Positions 22,913 through 34,672 of a DNA stretch of 64,000 nt are shown in pieces. The translations under genes and the position numbers were made by a program. The DNA is from Lanius collurio (lineage: Eukaryota > Chordata > Aves > Passeriformes > Laniidae): NCBI GenBank assembly GCA_020086605.1, contig JACBWW010000003.1:3103804-3167803 (forward strand). The letters run 5' to 3'. The first letter of the stretch is position 1; every line of letters starts with the position of its first letter. The notes below the pieces were generated by a model, which saw only the letters and a program-made list of their open reading frames with translations, was not told where the DNA came from and ran no database searches.

Positions 22913-25900
22913 ATTGTTGCCAAGCAAGGTTGGGGCTTTTTTTTTTTTGCTTTTACTATTTTTTTTTAGGAAAAGTATTGCATTGAGTGACACATCAGAC
23001 AAAGTGTATCATAAAGAATGCTAGATTAAGCCTTAACAAAATGTTTAAAGAACATAATTTCTGAAAATTGATGAAGTGTGTGGCAGTTGCATAGAGACAG
23101 CTTTACATATGAAGTGATCTTACTAACTCCATTGGCAACTGAAAAGGGTAACCAAATGCTGAGACAAAAAAGTTTGTTTTTATAGTTGGTGCTATATAAT
23201 TTCATTTAATGATATATTCTATTAGACTTTGCTGACTTTACTCTTCATTGCAAAACAAAACCAGGTAACTGCTAACCAAGGACAGTTCTAAAATGTCACA
23301 GGATGCACAGAAGGGTTACCTAGACATTATTTTCCACATCAAATGGAGATTTAGAGATTTTAAAAAGTATTGAGAGAGAACACACATTGGAAAAGAACTT
23401 GGAAATATGTCGGGTGGCCACAGACGCACATCAAGGAAACAGAAAGGTTCTTCTGAGTTAGATCAATAAATGGAATTTAGCCTTCAAATACTTGGCAGTT
23501 GCTGTTCCAAAATATTTTAAGTATTCTGACATAATGTCATGTATTAGTAGTTTGACACAGGATATTTGCCTCTGCAAATCTATGAACTTTTAAGTTCGTG
23601 GAATAGGAGTCAGAAGTGACCTTGCAAAGCCAAATTGTGAAACAAATTTAGTCAAGAGAAAACAAATTTTTTGACAAACCAATGGCCTCACTGTCTCCTT
23701 TGAAAAGGTAGAAGGTATATAACTTGCTTACAGTTTGGACACTGTGAATCTTTGATAAAAGCAGGTGCTTCTTTTACTTGGTTCACATCTACCTTACCAC
23801 ACTGTTTATGTTGTTTAACTGATAAATCACACAAAACAATGTTTCATTGTCTTCCTGTGTTTCTCTATATAACTAATCTAACTCTTTTCTGATGCCGAGT
23901 CATAAATTGTACCCTTTTGGAAACAAGGGACAACTTCTTATTCTTTAGTCACTGTTAGAAACATACCAGCAATACCTGACATAAGAATTGACAGGCTCAA
24001 AACCCCAGAAATCCCCACTTTAAATGAATCCCTGGAGTTTAGATGTTTTTACTGTCCTTGCAGGGAACTCACATCTCTAAACAGAGTCATTGTAAAAGCC
24101 AGAAAGAGAGAAAAGTACAGTTCAGTTAACACCTTAAAAGTATGATTTTTCTGTTACCAAAACCAAATGTTGCAAATCTGAAACTGATGTAGGAAAAGTA
24201 CCTTTATTTTACTTACATCAATAAAGTAACATGGTGAATCCACTTTTATACATGGGTTCTAGTAACTCCATTGACAGATTATTTCAAGTACACAATGAAG
24301 CCCAGATGTCACCTGTAGACTTCATTAAAGGACATATTTAAAGCATTAAAACATATTTTTGGTAGTTGTGTTGGTGCCTAGTGAGATTTTTCTGAGGTGC
24401 TAAAATAGCATGCTTGAAGCAACTTGAGTCTTTTGGATAACCTTATTGTACTACCAGAGGTGAATAGGTAGTTGAGAGCAGAGTTAGAGAAACTCAATAC
24501 TTTAAGCTCAGTAGTGTTTCAACAGAAAATTTTACTTATGTAGTCAGAAGGACAGCTAACAAAACCCATCGTCTTGCAGGGATTAGCATTAAATGGCGTG
24601 AATGAGCCCGGAATTTCTGTTGTGATCAAAAGAAAATGACAACTTTTTTTAGATAAAAGGAGGAAGAAGATTTGAGCTGCTTTCTAAATTAATATTTCTG
24701 CCCTTATTTTAAACATTTGGTCTCAGCAGTCTGAGATCTTACTCTCTGGGCAGCTTTAAGCTCCCTGAGGAGTCAGAATGACTAAGTGTGCTCTGAGCAT
24801 GCCTCATCAGCTCCTGCCACAACCTGAGTTTAGCAACAAGAGAAAAACCCCCTACCCTTATGCTGACATTAGTTTTTGCTATGCCTGATGAGACTTTCTC
24901 AGAGGGAGAAAGGGTTCTGCATTGTTCACAGCAGGAGAAAGTTTGAATTCAGAGGTGAGACTGATACTGATTTTAATAGTAAAAAATAGTCACCTAAATG
25001 TATTATGCAGTTGCTAATAAAAATATTTCTAAATGGAAGATAGGTTTGTTTTGGTTCTTTTTTTTTTTTTTCTTCAGTGTTTCACAGTCAGGAATTACCA
25101 TTTAAATAGGCTTGACTTAATATGCCTACAAAAACAAGAACCAGAAATCCTTAAGGTAAAGCAGCATGATTATGATGCTAAAATCTCAGACCTCAGAACT
25201 TCAGTGCTAAGGAATTAGGTGATGGAGGAGAGTCGAATATTTGTTACCTTGTGGCAGATTGGGTCATCCAGTAATCAATAATGAAATGGGTAGCACCCTC
25301 AATTGCACATATTTCACCCTTAGTGTAAGCTCTGTTATCCTTCTTGGGGATTAATAGTTTTATGGAGTGGCTCCTTCAGCAATCAAGTGCTTTTTCACAT
25401 GAACCTTTCCTCTGCTGCCCTCTGAGAGTTTAATGTGCTGGCTGATGTAAGATTTCAGGATCTGAGCACAGAAAAAGAATGTTCCACTAAAGACTAAAAT
25501 CCTTAAGTGACTCTTTATCTTTTATACTTTGTTTTCCTGGTGTATATATCCAAGATTAATAACTTTATGGTGATTTGACCATTTCCAAGACTCTGTCGAA
25601 GTTGTACTAGAAGAAATCCTCCTTGAAACAACAGAATAAAACAGGATGTAAAATCTGAAAGATTAAGAATTTATCTTTTTGTGGAAATGAAGACATGCAT
25701 GTAAAACATTGATAGGTTGTGACTGAAAGAAAAACTAGCAGTCGGTACTGGGTACACATCCTTGGTTCTGAACCTCCAATTAGTTCTGGGCTGGAATACT
25801 GAAAAAGGAATGTGATATTTTTGACATTCATATTATAGGTGACATAATTTCTAGCTATAAACTGTGTCATACTGGAACACTAACAGCATTATTGCAGCAT

Positions 25901-26049
25901 TATTTTCAACTACTGAGTTCAGTGCTATGCTGACAAAATGGCTAATGTGATCCTTAGGCATGAGCACAGAGATCAATAAGTAGGTGATTTTTACCTCTTT
26001 AAACCAAGTCAGTGAGACGGATATTAAGAAGCTAAATATGGTTCTGTTC
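22913..26049. other. Non-coding stretch, no gene seen
   Basis: About 3.1 kb without a supported gene. A patch at 24,720-24,900 is richer in G and C and repeat-free, but I see no further support for a function. Confidence 0.5.
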
Positions 26050-26300
26050 CCCACAGTCTGGCTGTGGTCATATTTTAGACGTGGGGCCAGTGCATAAATG
26101 AGCTACAAAGATGATGTAAAGCCTTTGGAAAGGCAGACTTAGAAACCTCCAGCTGTTAGGCTGAGAGAAGGAAAAACAAAAGATTGCAGTAACTTGATTG
26201 CTGTAAGTATTTCTGAGGTGAAAAAAATGCTGGCTGTTGAAGAGATCTTCGTTCTGGCTCGAAAGCACAATGAGAGTGAATCCCTGGGAGCTGCTACCGT
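26050..26300 (+). mobile_element. Probable decayed CR1 LINE, ORF2 3' part, sense
   Basis: The order GGCTGTGGTCATATTTTAGAC, GCTGAGAGAAGG, GATTGCAGTAACTTGATTGC, TTCTGAGGTGAAAAAAATGC and GAGATCTTCGTTCTGGCTC follows the 3' part of CR1 ORF2 in the sense orientation, with heavy divergence. The first block corresponds to the element's conserved region before its RRATKM-type segment. Boundaries are uncertain. Confidence 0.5.
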
Positions 26301-26540
26301 GCAGTGAGAAGGGGTAAGCACTGACATGTACTGTGGGTTGGGAAGGGGCTTCTTCACCTCACACATCTTGGCAAGTCCTAGGGCAAAAATCTCTGCAATT
26401 GTTAGGCAAATAGTACTTTTGCCAAGATAAAGTTTTTCAGGCTAGTGTAAGATAGCTGCAAGTTACATAATGAATGTTAAAATAAGTCAGGCTGAGTGGT
26501 TAAAAGATCCCTTCAGGGCTTAAACCCTGATTATTTCTTT

Positions 26541-26573
26541 AAGGACATTTAAATTTTAAGGACATTTAAATTT
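26541..26573 (+). repeat. 17-bp tandem duplication
   Basis: AAGGACATTTAAATTTT at 26,541-26,557 is repeated directly, minus its last T, at 26,558-26,573. Each copy contains the palindromic core ATTTAAAT. The identity of the copies suggests a recent slippage duplication. Confidence 0.9.
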
Positions 26574-29500
26574 CAACCTGGGCTCCTCAAAAGACAGTCA
26601 CAGATCCTGGTTCTGTATTTATCTTTATCAGAAGTTTAAGAAATGGAGACTATTCCCTTTAGATTCAGGATACCATATTTCTGTATATTTTTTTGCAGGA
26701 ATGTTTTCCTAAAATACCCCTCTGAGAGATCAGTGTTCCTATCACTTGCTTGTTGGACTGTGAAAGGAAGGTCATGTAATTTAGGAAATGTTCTTCATAT
26801 TGCTATTTACTACTTTTACAACATAGAATTTTTTTGAGAGAGAAGGACGTGCAATTTTTTAGCAGACTGCTGAGAAATCTTTCTCTTCTTAAAATAATCC
26901 CATATATACTATTGTTCTTTTGCTCCTTAATTTTGTTAAGAAATTACATGAAAAAAATGGAGCATGTTCTTTATTGGTTAGACTCATATCTTATGATTAA
27001 GAGATTTAGAATAATGGAAAACAATTGTCTTAGAAATTGGAAAACTGTTGCCCAGATCCTAGAATGGATAGTTGGGAGTGAAAGAAAAGCCCTGCTCAGA
27101 GAGAGGGAGGCTTATTTTATAAAGCTGGTGGGATTTAAGGAAGTCTAGCATGACAGAGTTTTTTAAAAGAACATCTCTGTGGAGAAAAATGTCCAGAGCA
27201 GTGCTATCAGGAAAGTCAGACAGTGGCATTTTCTTTCACACAGCTGTTGAACCCTCTGGAGGAATAAGAAATCTTATCTGTGTAGGGCAAAATGACAGAA
27301 TCTGGACCCTAAAACTGTGAGCCTCTCTCTAAGGAGTCACCTCTAAAAGCTGAGCAGATGCTGTGCACTACAGACATGGCAGAAGTCATAAGTCTCTCAT
27401 GGACTTTCAGCAGTAGCTATTGCATCTCTCCAGCTGTGGAGAGCAAAAGGAAAATGTGAAATAAAGGGATAATTGTTATGTATTACCAAACAATATTGCT
27501 TTTGTCAATCATTGTTGCCAGTAGATGACAGTGATACAGTCTTTTACCTATCAGCATGCCTTCTGTCCCCTTACAGTTGACTTTCTCCAATCCCTGACTC
27601 CTGACCTTTCACCTCAGTCCATGGTTAGTGCAGATGATGGATGAGCCTTGTTAGGCTCCTAAGATGTGCTGATGCAAAGGAGAAATGCCAGCAGGCATGC
27701 TGTGTTCTTGTTAGATTTTCATAAGAGTAACTTGTCTTTAAAAACAGACAAATAACTGCACAGACTGAGCAAGATAAGTTTGTCATGAATATTTTGGTTG
27801 TTGCCATTCAATACTGATGTTATATCAGCAGATAGGGAAAAGTGATCCAGGCAGGAGACTCTAGAGGAGGGAAGTACTGGATGAGTTGGAACAAGCACTC
27901 AGTTTTACTAACATTATCCCAGCCAAAACCAGGACAGTCAGGAAGAGAATAAAGATGTATTCTGTATAGCTGCCTATGTTGTAAATCACACACTTGAAAT
28001 GGGGAAAAAAAAACATTGAATAATGAAATCAGTAGAGTGTGTTTTTGCTTTTTTTTTCTAAGAAGTTTGAACATAAATGTAATTTAAAAATGTTTCTAGT
28101 AAGATAAATAATATAAAATTGCCATATAAAAACCTTGAATTGCATCTACACAACTGAGGTTTTTCTACCTCCTTAAGGATGATTAGGGATTTTTTATTTG
28201 TTTGGTTTTTGTTCAGAGAGAATTATCTTAATTTTTGCAGGAAAGTAGAGGAAGGAAAGCATTCACTTTAATCATTAGATAGCAGAGTTGGAAAAAGATT
28301 TCTAAGGAAAGAGTAGTAGGACAATTTCTTGCTAAAATAGTAGATAGGATTTTGTTTATGTCTAAGAAGTATGGTTCCATGGAATGTTTTCTCAAGTCTA
28401 GATATTTTCATAAAAATGGAAAGATAAGTACAAGGAATCCAGTGTTAGAGCTCTTGGAATTTTTCCAAGACTCCATAAGCTTAAACAGTCGGGTTTGAAT
28501 TCAGAACTCCAGGTAGTAAATAGCCCATACAATATCCAAATAAACAACTTTTGTATGTTTGGCAGGCCTGATGGACAAGAAAAAATCAGTATATATTGGA
28601 GAAAGTATATTTTCAGCAAGACTTGTTTTTTCCTGCTTGTATCATTTATCACATGTAGGTATTTATTCAAAAGTCTTGCTCTCAATCCGGTGGCTTGTAT
28701 CTCTCCTGTCCATAGTATATTTAGCACTGTCACCCTTTTTCCTAAAGGTTCTAGGGACTATCTGAGCACTTAAATTGCTGGAGGATGGCTGCCTTAATAG
28801 CCCTCACTTCACAATTTTACTTGGCTCAAAAATTAAAACAAACAAGAAAGGTACAGATTCTGCTTCTGAAATTTTGTTCACTGCTTTTTCATGAAGAGAT
28901 CATGGAGAGACAGTTCCCATTCTGTGGTTCTGTGCCAAGCAAACAAAATTAGCTGTAAGCCTTTCTCAAATACTGTCATTTTAATCAGCCCATGTTTCAA
29001 ATTGTGTGCTGTGTCCCCATCATGAAGAGGTCCTAATTCTGTGGTGGGACCAGGGGCTGCCCATGCTATGGGGAGGATTCACAGCACAGGCAGCTGCCTC
29101 ACTGTGCTGGAAGCTATGAAAACTTCGGCTATGATGCACTTCACTTTTCTTTAGTAATAGGAAATGTCCCTATGAGAAGGGAACTTGAGGCACAAGTGGT
29201 CTGCTGTGTGGCTCATGGCACAGATGGGAAAGGGGAAACTACAGTCAGAAAAAGTTTCATTACAACCTCTATTTGAATAGATTTTGACCATTCAGAGATG
29301 CAGTGTCAAATAATTGGGGATAAAATAAATTTTACATATTTCTCTGCATTACATTTCTTCTTTTGGAATAACCCTTTCAGAGACTGAAAAGGTGGGAAAA
29401 GAAAACAAAAATCCTATCACAGAAAAGAACGTACGTAAAAAATTCAAAAGTAAGATGATAATTCTTTTTTGCATGTTGGCAGCTGGTGAAGAGCAGGGAT

Positions 29501-30147
29501 TGAAAATCAAAATTGCTGTTTACCTGTACACTGATGCCTAGAACTGGTCTGGCACTTCTACTACAGTTTCTTCCCTAAATAAGAATGTTGTGACCATTCT
29601 GCAATGATGAACCACAGTTCATTTTCTTCATTTTTTTAGCACTGCTTCTCATTCAAAGGAAATCAAAACATGGTAAAAAAACAAGGCCAAGCAAATGAAA
29701 ACAGCATGTCCAATTTAAAGAATATCAATGGTTGCTAAAGCATAATGTTTTTACAGTGCCCTGATTTGTGGTTCACAATTAGTTCGTACCTGGCACACAT
29801 TCCATGGCTTGTAGCTGTGAGTATGCCTGGTACCCTACTGGCAGTAGCATGAAAGGGGCTTAAGTCCTGTGAATTGGGGAAATTACATCAGTTTATCTCC
29901 AGATGCAACCCACATCCACGTGAGTAACAACCCCTTGCACCTCCAAAAGTGCAAAGGGTTAGGACTATTGAGTAAAGGAGCCATAAAAATAATGTTTGTG
30001 CTGAGAAATACGAGTTATAATAAGAGTTTTAAGGAATTCAGTCTATCCCTTTTTCTAAAAAAAGAAAATTTAAAAGTGCTGTGATTATAATGCCCAAACA
30101 CCTTTATGGTGAGAAAATCTTGCCTCTGTCATTTAAGAGAGAAAAGA
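26574..30147. other. Non-coding stretch, no gene seen
   Basis: About 3.6 kb of AT-rich DNA. Frames at 26,834-27,148 (+) and 28,398-28,733 (-) exceed 100 codons but have no domain and an unbiased composition. No repeat was recognised. Confidence 0.5.
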
Positions 30148-30325
30148 TTAATGGTGGGAAGTTAAAGGCATGCAAATTTGAATAAGAAATTAGTAGTAAT
30201 TTGTAACAGTGAGGGCATGGAAATACTAGCACAGATTACCAGTGGAACTGATGATTTCTACACCTTATAAGGTCTTCAAATCAATGTCAAATGTCTTTCT
30301 AAGGTAATTGATTTTGCCAAACAGT
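30148..30325 (+). mobile_element. Ancient CR1 LINE 3' segment, sense
   Basis: ATGGTGGGAAGTTAAAGG, CAAATTTGAATAAGAAATTAG and TTTGTAACAGTGAGGGCATGG, followed by ACCAGTGGAACTGATGATTTC and AAATCAATGTCAAATGTC, match in order the last ORF2 segment and early 3' end of an old turtle/archosaur-type CR1. This is the sense counterpart of the family seen antisense at 13.2 kb. Confidence 0.65.
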
Positions 30326-32689
30326 TTTTTGGGAATACAAATAAGAGGAACTGCTTGAAAGTTAAGGGATTGTGTTCCACAAGATACAGTATTTGAAATA
30401 ATAATCCTTCTGAACTTATTTTCTCTGAATTTATTAAAGATGAGTGTTAGCAGATGAATCACTGCTAGTTATTTCTATTCTTACACTCAGCTTTCATGTA
30501 ACTACTACTTGCTTATGATCCTCAGTGAGAGAATCAAAGTTTATGATGTTGTCTACTATATTTTTTAATAGGTTATATAATTTTAATTCTTCATTTCATT
30601 AGTGGAATAAAACTTAAATATCTTTTCTCTCCAATATAGCCTTGTCTGCTTGACCTCCCCTGACCACTCCCCTATTTCCAGGAAAGTAACATGGCCATTT
30701 CAGAAAGAAAGCTCCTCTAAGCCACTGAAGAGAAGCAAGATAATTTGCTATTACCTGGGGAGGTGGTGACCAGTAAGTCACCTCCCTTAGGTGAGGAGTG
30801 AAGCATCTTTTGTTCACTGGGCCAGAGGCACTTTCCTTTTGCAGTGGAATCCCACTCTGTCTGACTGTACTTAGATGTCTTAATGTAAAATCAGTGTGGG
30901 GCAAACAGTAGCTGCTAAATACAGATCATATAAATATTTCCTTTAAAATTTCTGAGTATGATAAAATACATTCATCTTCCTGATAAACATCGCTATGCAT
31001 ACATTCTAGCATTTTGTAGGTAGTGTGGATGTTTTTCTCTTAATATTAGTGTGTTTGATTCTGTGGGTTTTGACATCTCTATTCTTTTTTTTTCTGACAA
31101 ATCTGTGCACTGACTTGTAAAAAAAAATCAATATTGTTTTCCCTGGCACTTTCTCTGCAGTTGAGTTGATTTATTATCACAGTTCCCTTTCCCCTCTTTT
31201 ATCAGTGTATTTCTATTGCTTTAGGGTTGAGTACCTGATAACATCACAGGGTAGAAGACATACAGAGAGTTTCCGTGACCTTATCCCCTGTGTGATCTTG
31301 TCCAGTGTGACGGTGAGCCATGGCTATAAAGTGAACAATGATATTATCCAAGCTATGTGATCAGATTTATGTTCGATTACACTGGAAATAGAGATGAGCT
31401 AGAACCAATGAACAAAATTTAAATTTATACTTAAACTGTTCTTGTCCAGTACCTCAGTGGCTGAAGGGAAAGTAGACATCCACCGAGCAAACTTAATTTG
31501 TCTGCACACTTGTATGTGCTCGTAGAGTCATACAGCCCGTAGTTCTTGCAGGATTTAAACCAACCATAGTGGTGTGATGGTTGTTGCTCCTCAAAATGGA
31601 GCAAAATGTAGTCTTCTTACTGCTCTGTTAACCACTTATATCAAGGCAGCATTTAAGAACCTCAATAAAAGTTCAGAGCTACCCTGCCCTAGACACTGCA
31701 TGGACATGTAAAAAAAGCCAAAATTCAGTCAGTGTTTCAGACCAGATGCAACTGAAGGCTGCAACAGGTAAGGTGCTGTGAGCATATTGGCAAGTGCAAA
31801 TGTGGCAATGCAAACAGGGGCCCCACTCGCACAAGGTGCTCGGGGAAAATGTGTTAACAAAGTTTTTTAAATCTGTGCCTAATGTGGCTACAGTGTATTA
31901 GAGCCACTTCATTCTCAGACTCATGCAATGTCTTCTGCCTGGTTGTTTCTTTTTTGCTCTCTCTCCTAACCACCTCAGAAATCTCAAACCACTCCTGGCC
32001 TTTCAACTGTGGACTACCGTTATTTGTAGGCATTGTGAGAGAAATATGCTTGAAGGTAGGCTGCAAAGTAGGATTTTGTGAAGGTTTTTTCTTATTGGCA
32101 TGGACCAGCAATGCAGTTTGACAGAGAGGAGGGGTCTGTGGGTGTGGGTGTTGGGGTGTGTGTGTGTAGGTTTCCCTACTTGATGGCTGGAGGGCTTGGG
32201 AGACTGAGGGGGAGACTTGACAGAAAAGCAAATTCCTACATCTAGCTATGCAGCTAGAGTGGGGAAATGAAATGAAGCCTAATAAGAAAGGCACAGAAAT
32301 GTGTTAACTCAATCAGTGGAAATGCACTAAGTGTGATGATACCGTTGGGGAAATGAGGGAGAAGGGAAGTTCTAGCAGTTTTTAGACAATGTGATTTGGA
32401 TGTCAGCCGTCCATCAGAGGAAATGACTCAAGCAAAAAGTCTGAGAAAAGTTCATTTGGAAACCATGCCCTTGCGTTACTGCTCCTTCTTTTATCCTTCT
32501 TTCCTGCAGGGGCTCAGGAAGATTTAACAGCAGGATGGTGTAGCTGGCAATAGAAGGGGCAAGAATACATGGGGGAGCAGAATTACCACCATAAACAGTG
32601 CAGCTACTGCAGTTCTAATGCAGTATGTCTCTTAATGATGGCAGAAGCCTAAGCTTCCTTCAGTTTTGGTTGAAAAAGTAAGTCCTGAT
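30326..32689. other. Non-coding stretch, no gene seen
   Basis: No supported gene. The longest minus-strand frame (31,854-32,294) runs through a GT-rich tract and gains Pro/Thr/His repeats from it. A repeat-free, more complex patch at 31,680-31,860 is noted without a call. Confidence 0.5.
32131..32168. repeat. GT-rich (GGTGTG)n-like tract
   Basis: A degenerate run of GGGTGT and GTGT units ending in GTGTGTGTGT. Confidence 0.75.
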
Positions 32690-33075
32690 TGGCCTCTCCT
32701 TCCTTAAGTATGCTTTTATGGAGAAATATGCCTTTAAATTGTCCATAGCTCTGGCATAATGAGAGATTGTGTTGTTTTACCAAGTTATTACGAATTTTCT
32801 ACAATTCTTACCCTCTGATTTGTATTTATCATCACTTTCTTGTTTCTTTAATCAGAAAGCAATGCTTTCATAGCTGCTGTTATACCTGTTAGGGTAGTTT
32901 TAATTGGTAAAGGCATATTTCTTAATTGTTTCTGGCAAGATTTTCAGACTTGCACAGAAATGCTTTTACACAGTACCCAGGTATCATTCAATTTTTCTGC
33001 TTAAATTATTTTCTCAGTTGATTTGGTCATGTGCTAATACAATTTCTGAGCAGTTTGGTGGTGCAAGAGTTTGAG
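32690..33075 (-). mobile_element. Ancient CR1 LINE, ORF2 endonuclease-RT linker region, antisense
   Basis: On the + strand the blocks GAATTTTCTACAATTCTTAC, CCTCTGATTTGTATTTATC (32,791-32,829), AATTGGTAAAGGCATATTTC, ACAGTACCCAGGTATCATTC (32,972) and TTTTTCTGCTTAAATTATTT follow, in order, the antisense of the CR1 ORF2 region between endonuclease and reverse transcriptase. The colinearity over 300 bases is good despite divergence. No open frame remains. Confidence 0.7.
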
Positions 33076-34611
33076 GCACAGTGGTGTTCGAAGGTAGACA
33101 ATGATGGAGCTACTTATTCTATGAATGAATCTTTATTCTCCAACTTAATTGATAACTCCCTGGATACCCATATACTTAATCAGTGTTCTTAAAATTATGA
33201 ATTTCAAAAGTGAATAATATTTATGTCTGGCATAGTGGTATGAAGTAAAATGGCATATGTTTCTCTTAACACAACTGGGCAAAATTGATTTTTTAAACAA
33301 AAAGACTAAATTTTAAAATAAGATCCGATACCATTCCTGAATTTTGCATTTCTCTGGAAGCCATCTGAATTTTCATTCAACATAAGTTTAAAGCCACATA
33401 ATTTTCCTCTCAGTGGAGAATAAAATTCAAGGAGATATATATACACATATATATACATATACATATATATATACATATATATATATTTGTTGTTGTTTTT
33501 TTGTTTTTTGTTTTCATCATGTTTAGTGCAGAGCAGTTTCAAGGTGAGAACAAGTACCTTTTTTTAAACATCCCACATTATGGTTGAGCTCCTCTCTTTC
33601 AAGCAGTGCCCGGACAGACTCCGTTGCTGTCATTGAATCATGCTTTCATTTAATACATGAAAAACCCTTGCTGATGAGAATTATACATATTGGTACAGTC
33701 ATCTGAAAAAACATATTGGCTGAATTATTTGGAAAGATGCTACTCTGTCTGATTCTGCATGTCCATGTGTGTGAGTTAATATTATTAAGATTATGTGAAC
33801 ACTCTGTCTTTGCAGTCTTAAATACCCATATTTTAGTTTTTCAGAAGTAGATGTAATATTTTTAGTTTGATTTGATACTAAACAAAATAAATCTAAACAC
33901 ATGGCTGGATTTGTGAATATAAATAGCAGCTGCAAAACTGTAAGAATGTGTGACAATTTTTATGTTTTTTTCTGAAAACAAACCCAGATTTTGACTATGC
34001 AATTTAAATCTATGGGTGTCATTTACTTTTTATTGTCACAACCTCCCTCTCCTGCAGGAAAGAAAATAAATATCTTCTTCTTTATAGCCTACAAAAGATA
34101 AATTCTTGTCTGCTCCTGCTGGTGATATAATTTTTCAAATAGCTGTAGTGATTGAAGTCTTGAGTGTATGAATAGAAAATTGAAATAGTTTAGTTGAAAG
34201 AGAGTCTTATAAAATTTGCAAGCACGCAGCAAGAGCAGACTGTGGAGATAAAAATAAGAACACTTTTGCACGTAATAAATGCTAAAGCTAATAATGAGAA
34301 AAAAAACCCCAAACAAACTATCTGAAACCTGCAAGACTCCTCTGAATTTTGAGAACATCATAGAAATTATAATAGTTTTATAAGACTTCTGGTGTTTTCT
34401 CAAAAAATCTGCTCTGACTACTGACCTATAATAAATCTGCCAGATTGCTTCTGTCACATTTGAAACTTATACTACAAGATCTTTTACAAAACCTCTTTGT
34501 TCTTACAGATTTTTTTCCGTATGCACAGATACAATAATATTTTCAAACAGAAAGACAAATATTTTAATTACTGCTGTCAGTCTGAAGGTGAAGAACTCTT
34601 TATTTTTCTTT
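33076..34611. other. Non-coding stretch, no gene seen
   Basis: AT-rich DNA. The 122-codon minus-strand frame at 34,089-34,457 is Phe/Tyr/Leu-rich without a domain. Confidence 0.5.
33437..33486. repeat. (TA)n/(TATACA)n microsatellite
   Basis: Fifty bases of alternating TATA, CATA and TATATATA followed by TTG repeats. It is alternating purine-pyrimidine and likely polymorphic. Confidence 0.9.
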
Positions 34612-34672
34612 TTAAATTGGACTCAATGATCTTAAAGGTTTTTTTCCAAACTAAATGATCTTATGTTTCTAT
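34612..34672 (+). mobile_element. CR1 LINE extreme 3' end, sense
   Basis: TTGGACTCAATGATCTTAAA, then GGTTTTTTTCCAAACTAAATG and TATGTTTCTATGA correspond to the CR1 3' terminal block (consensus of the type TGGACTAGATGATC ... CCTTCCAAC ... ATTCTATGA). Confidence 0.8.

Noticed and set aside
31854..32294. 146-codon open frame on the - strand, Pro/His/Thr-rich
   Set aside because: The biased part is the reverse of a GT-rich tract at 32,131-32,168, and no domain is present.
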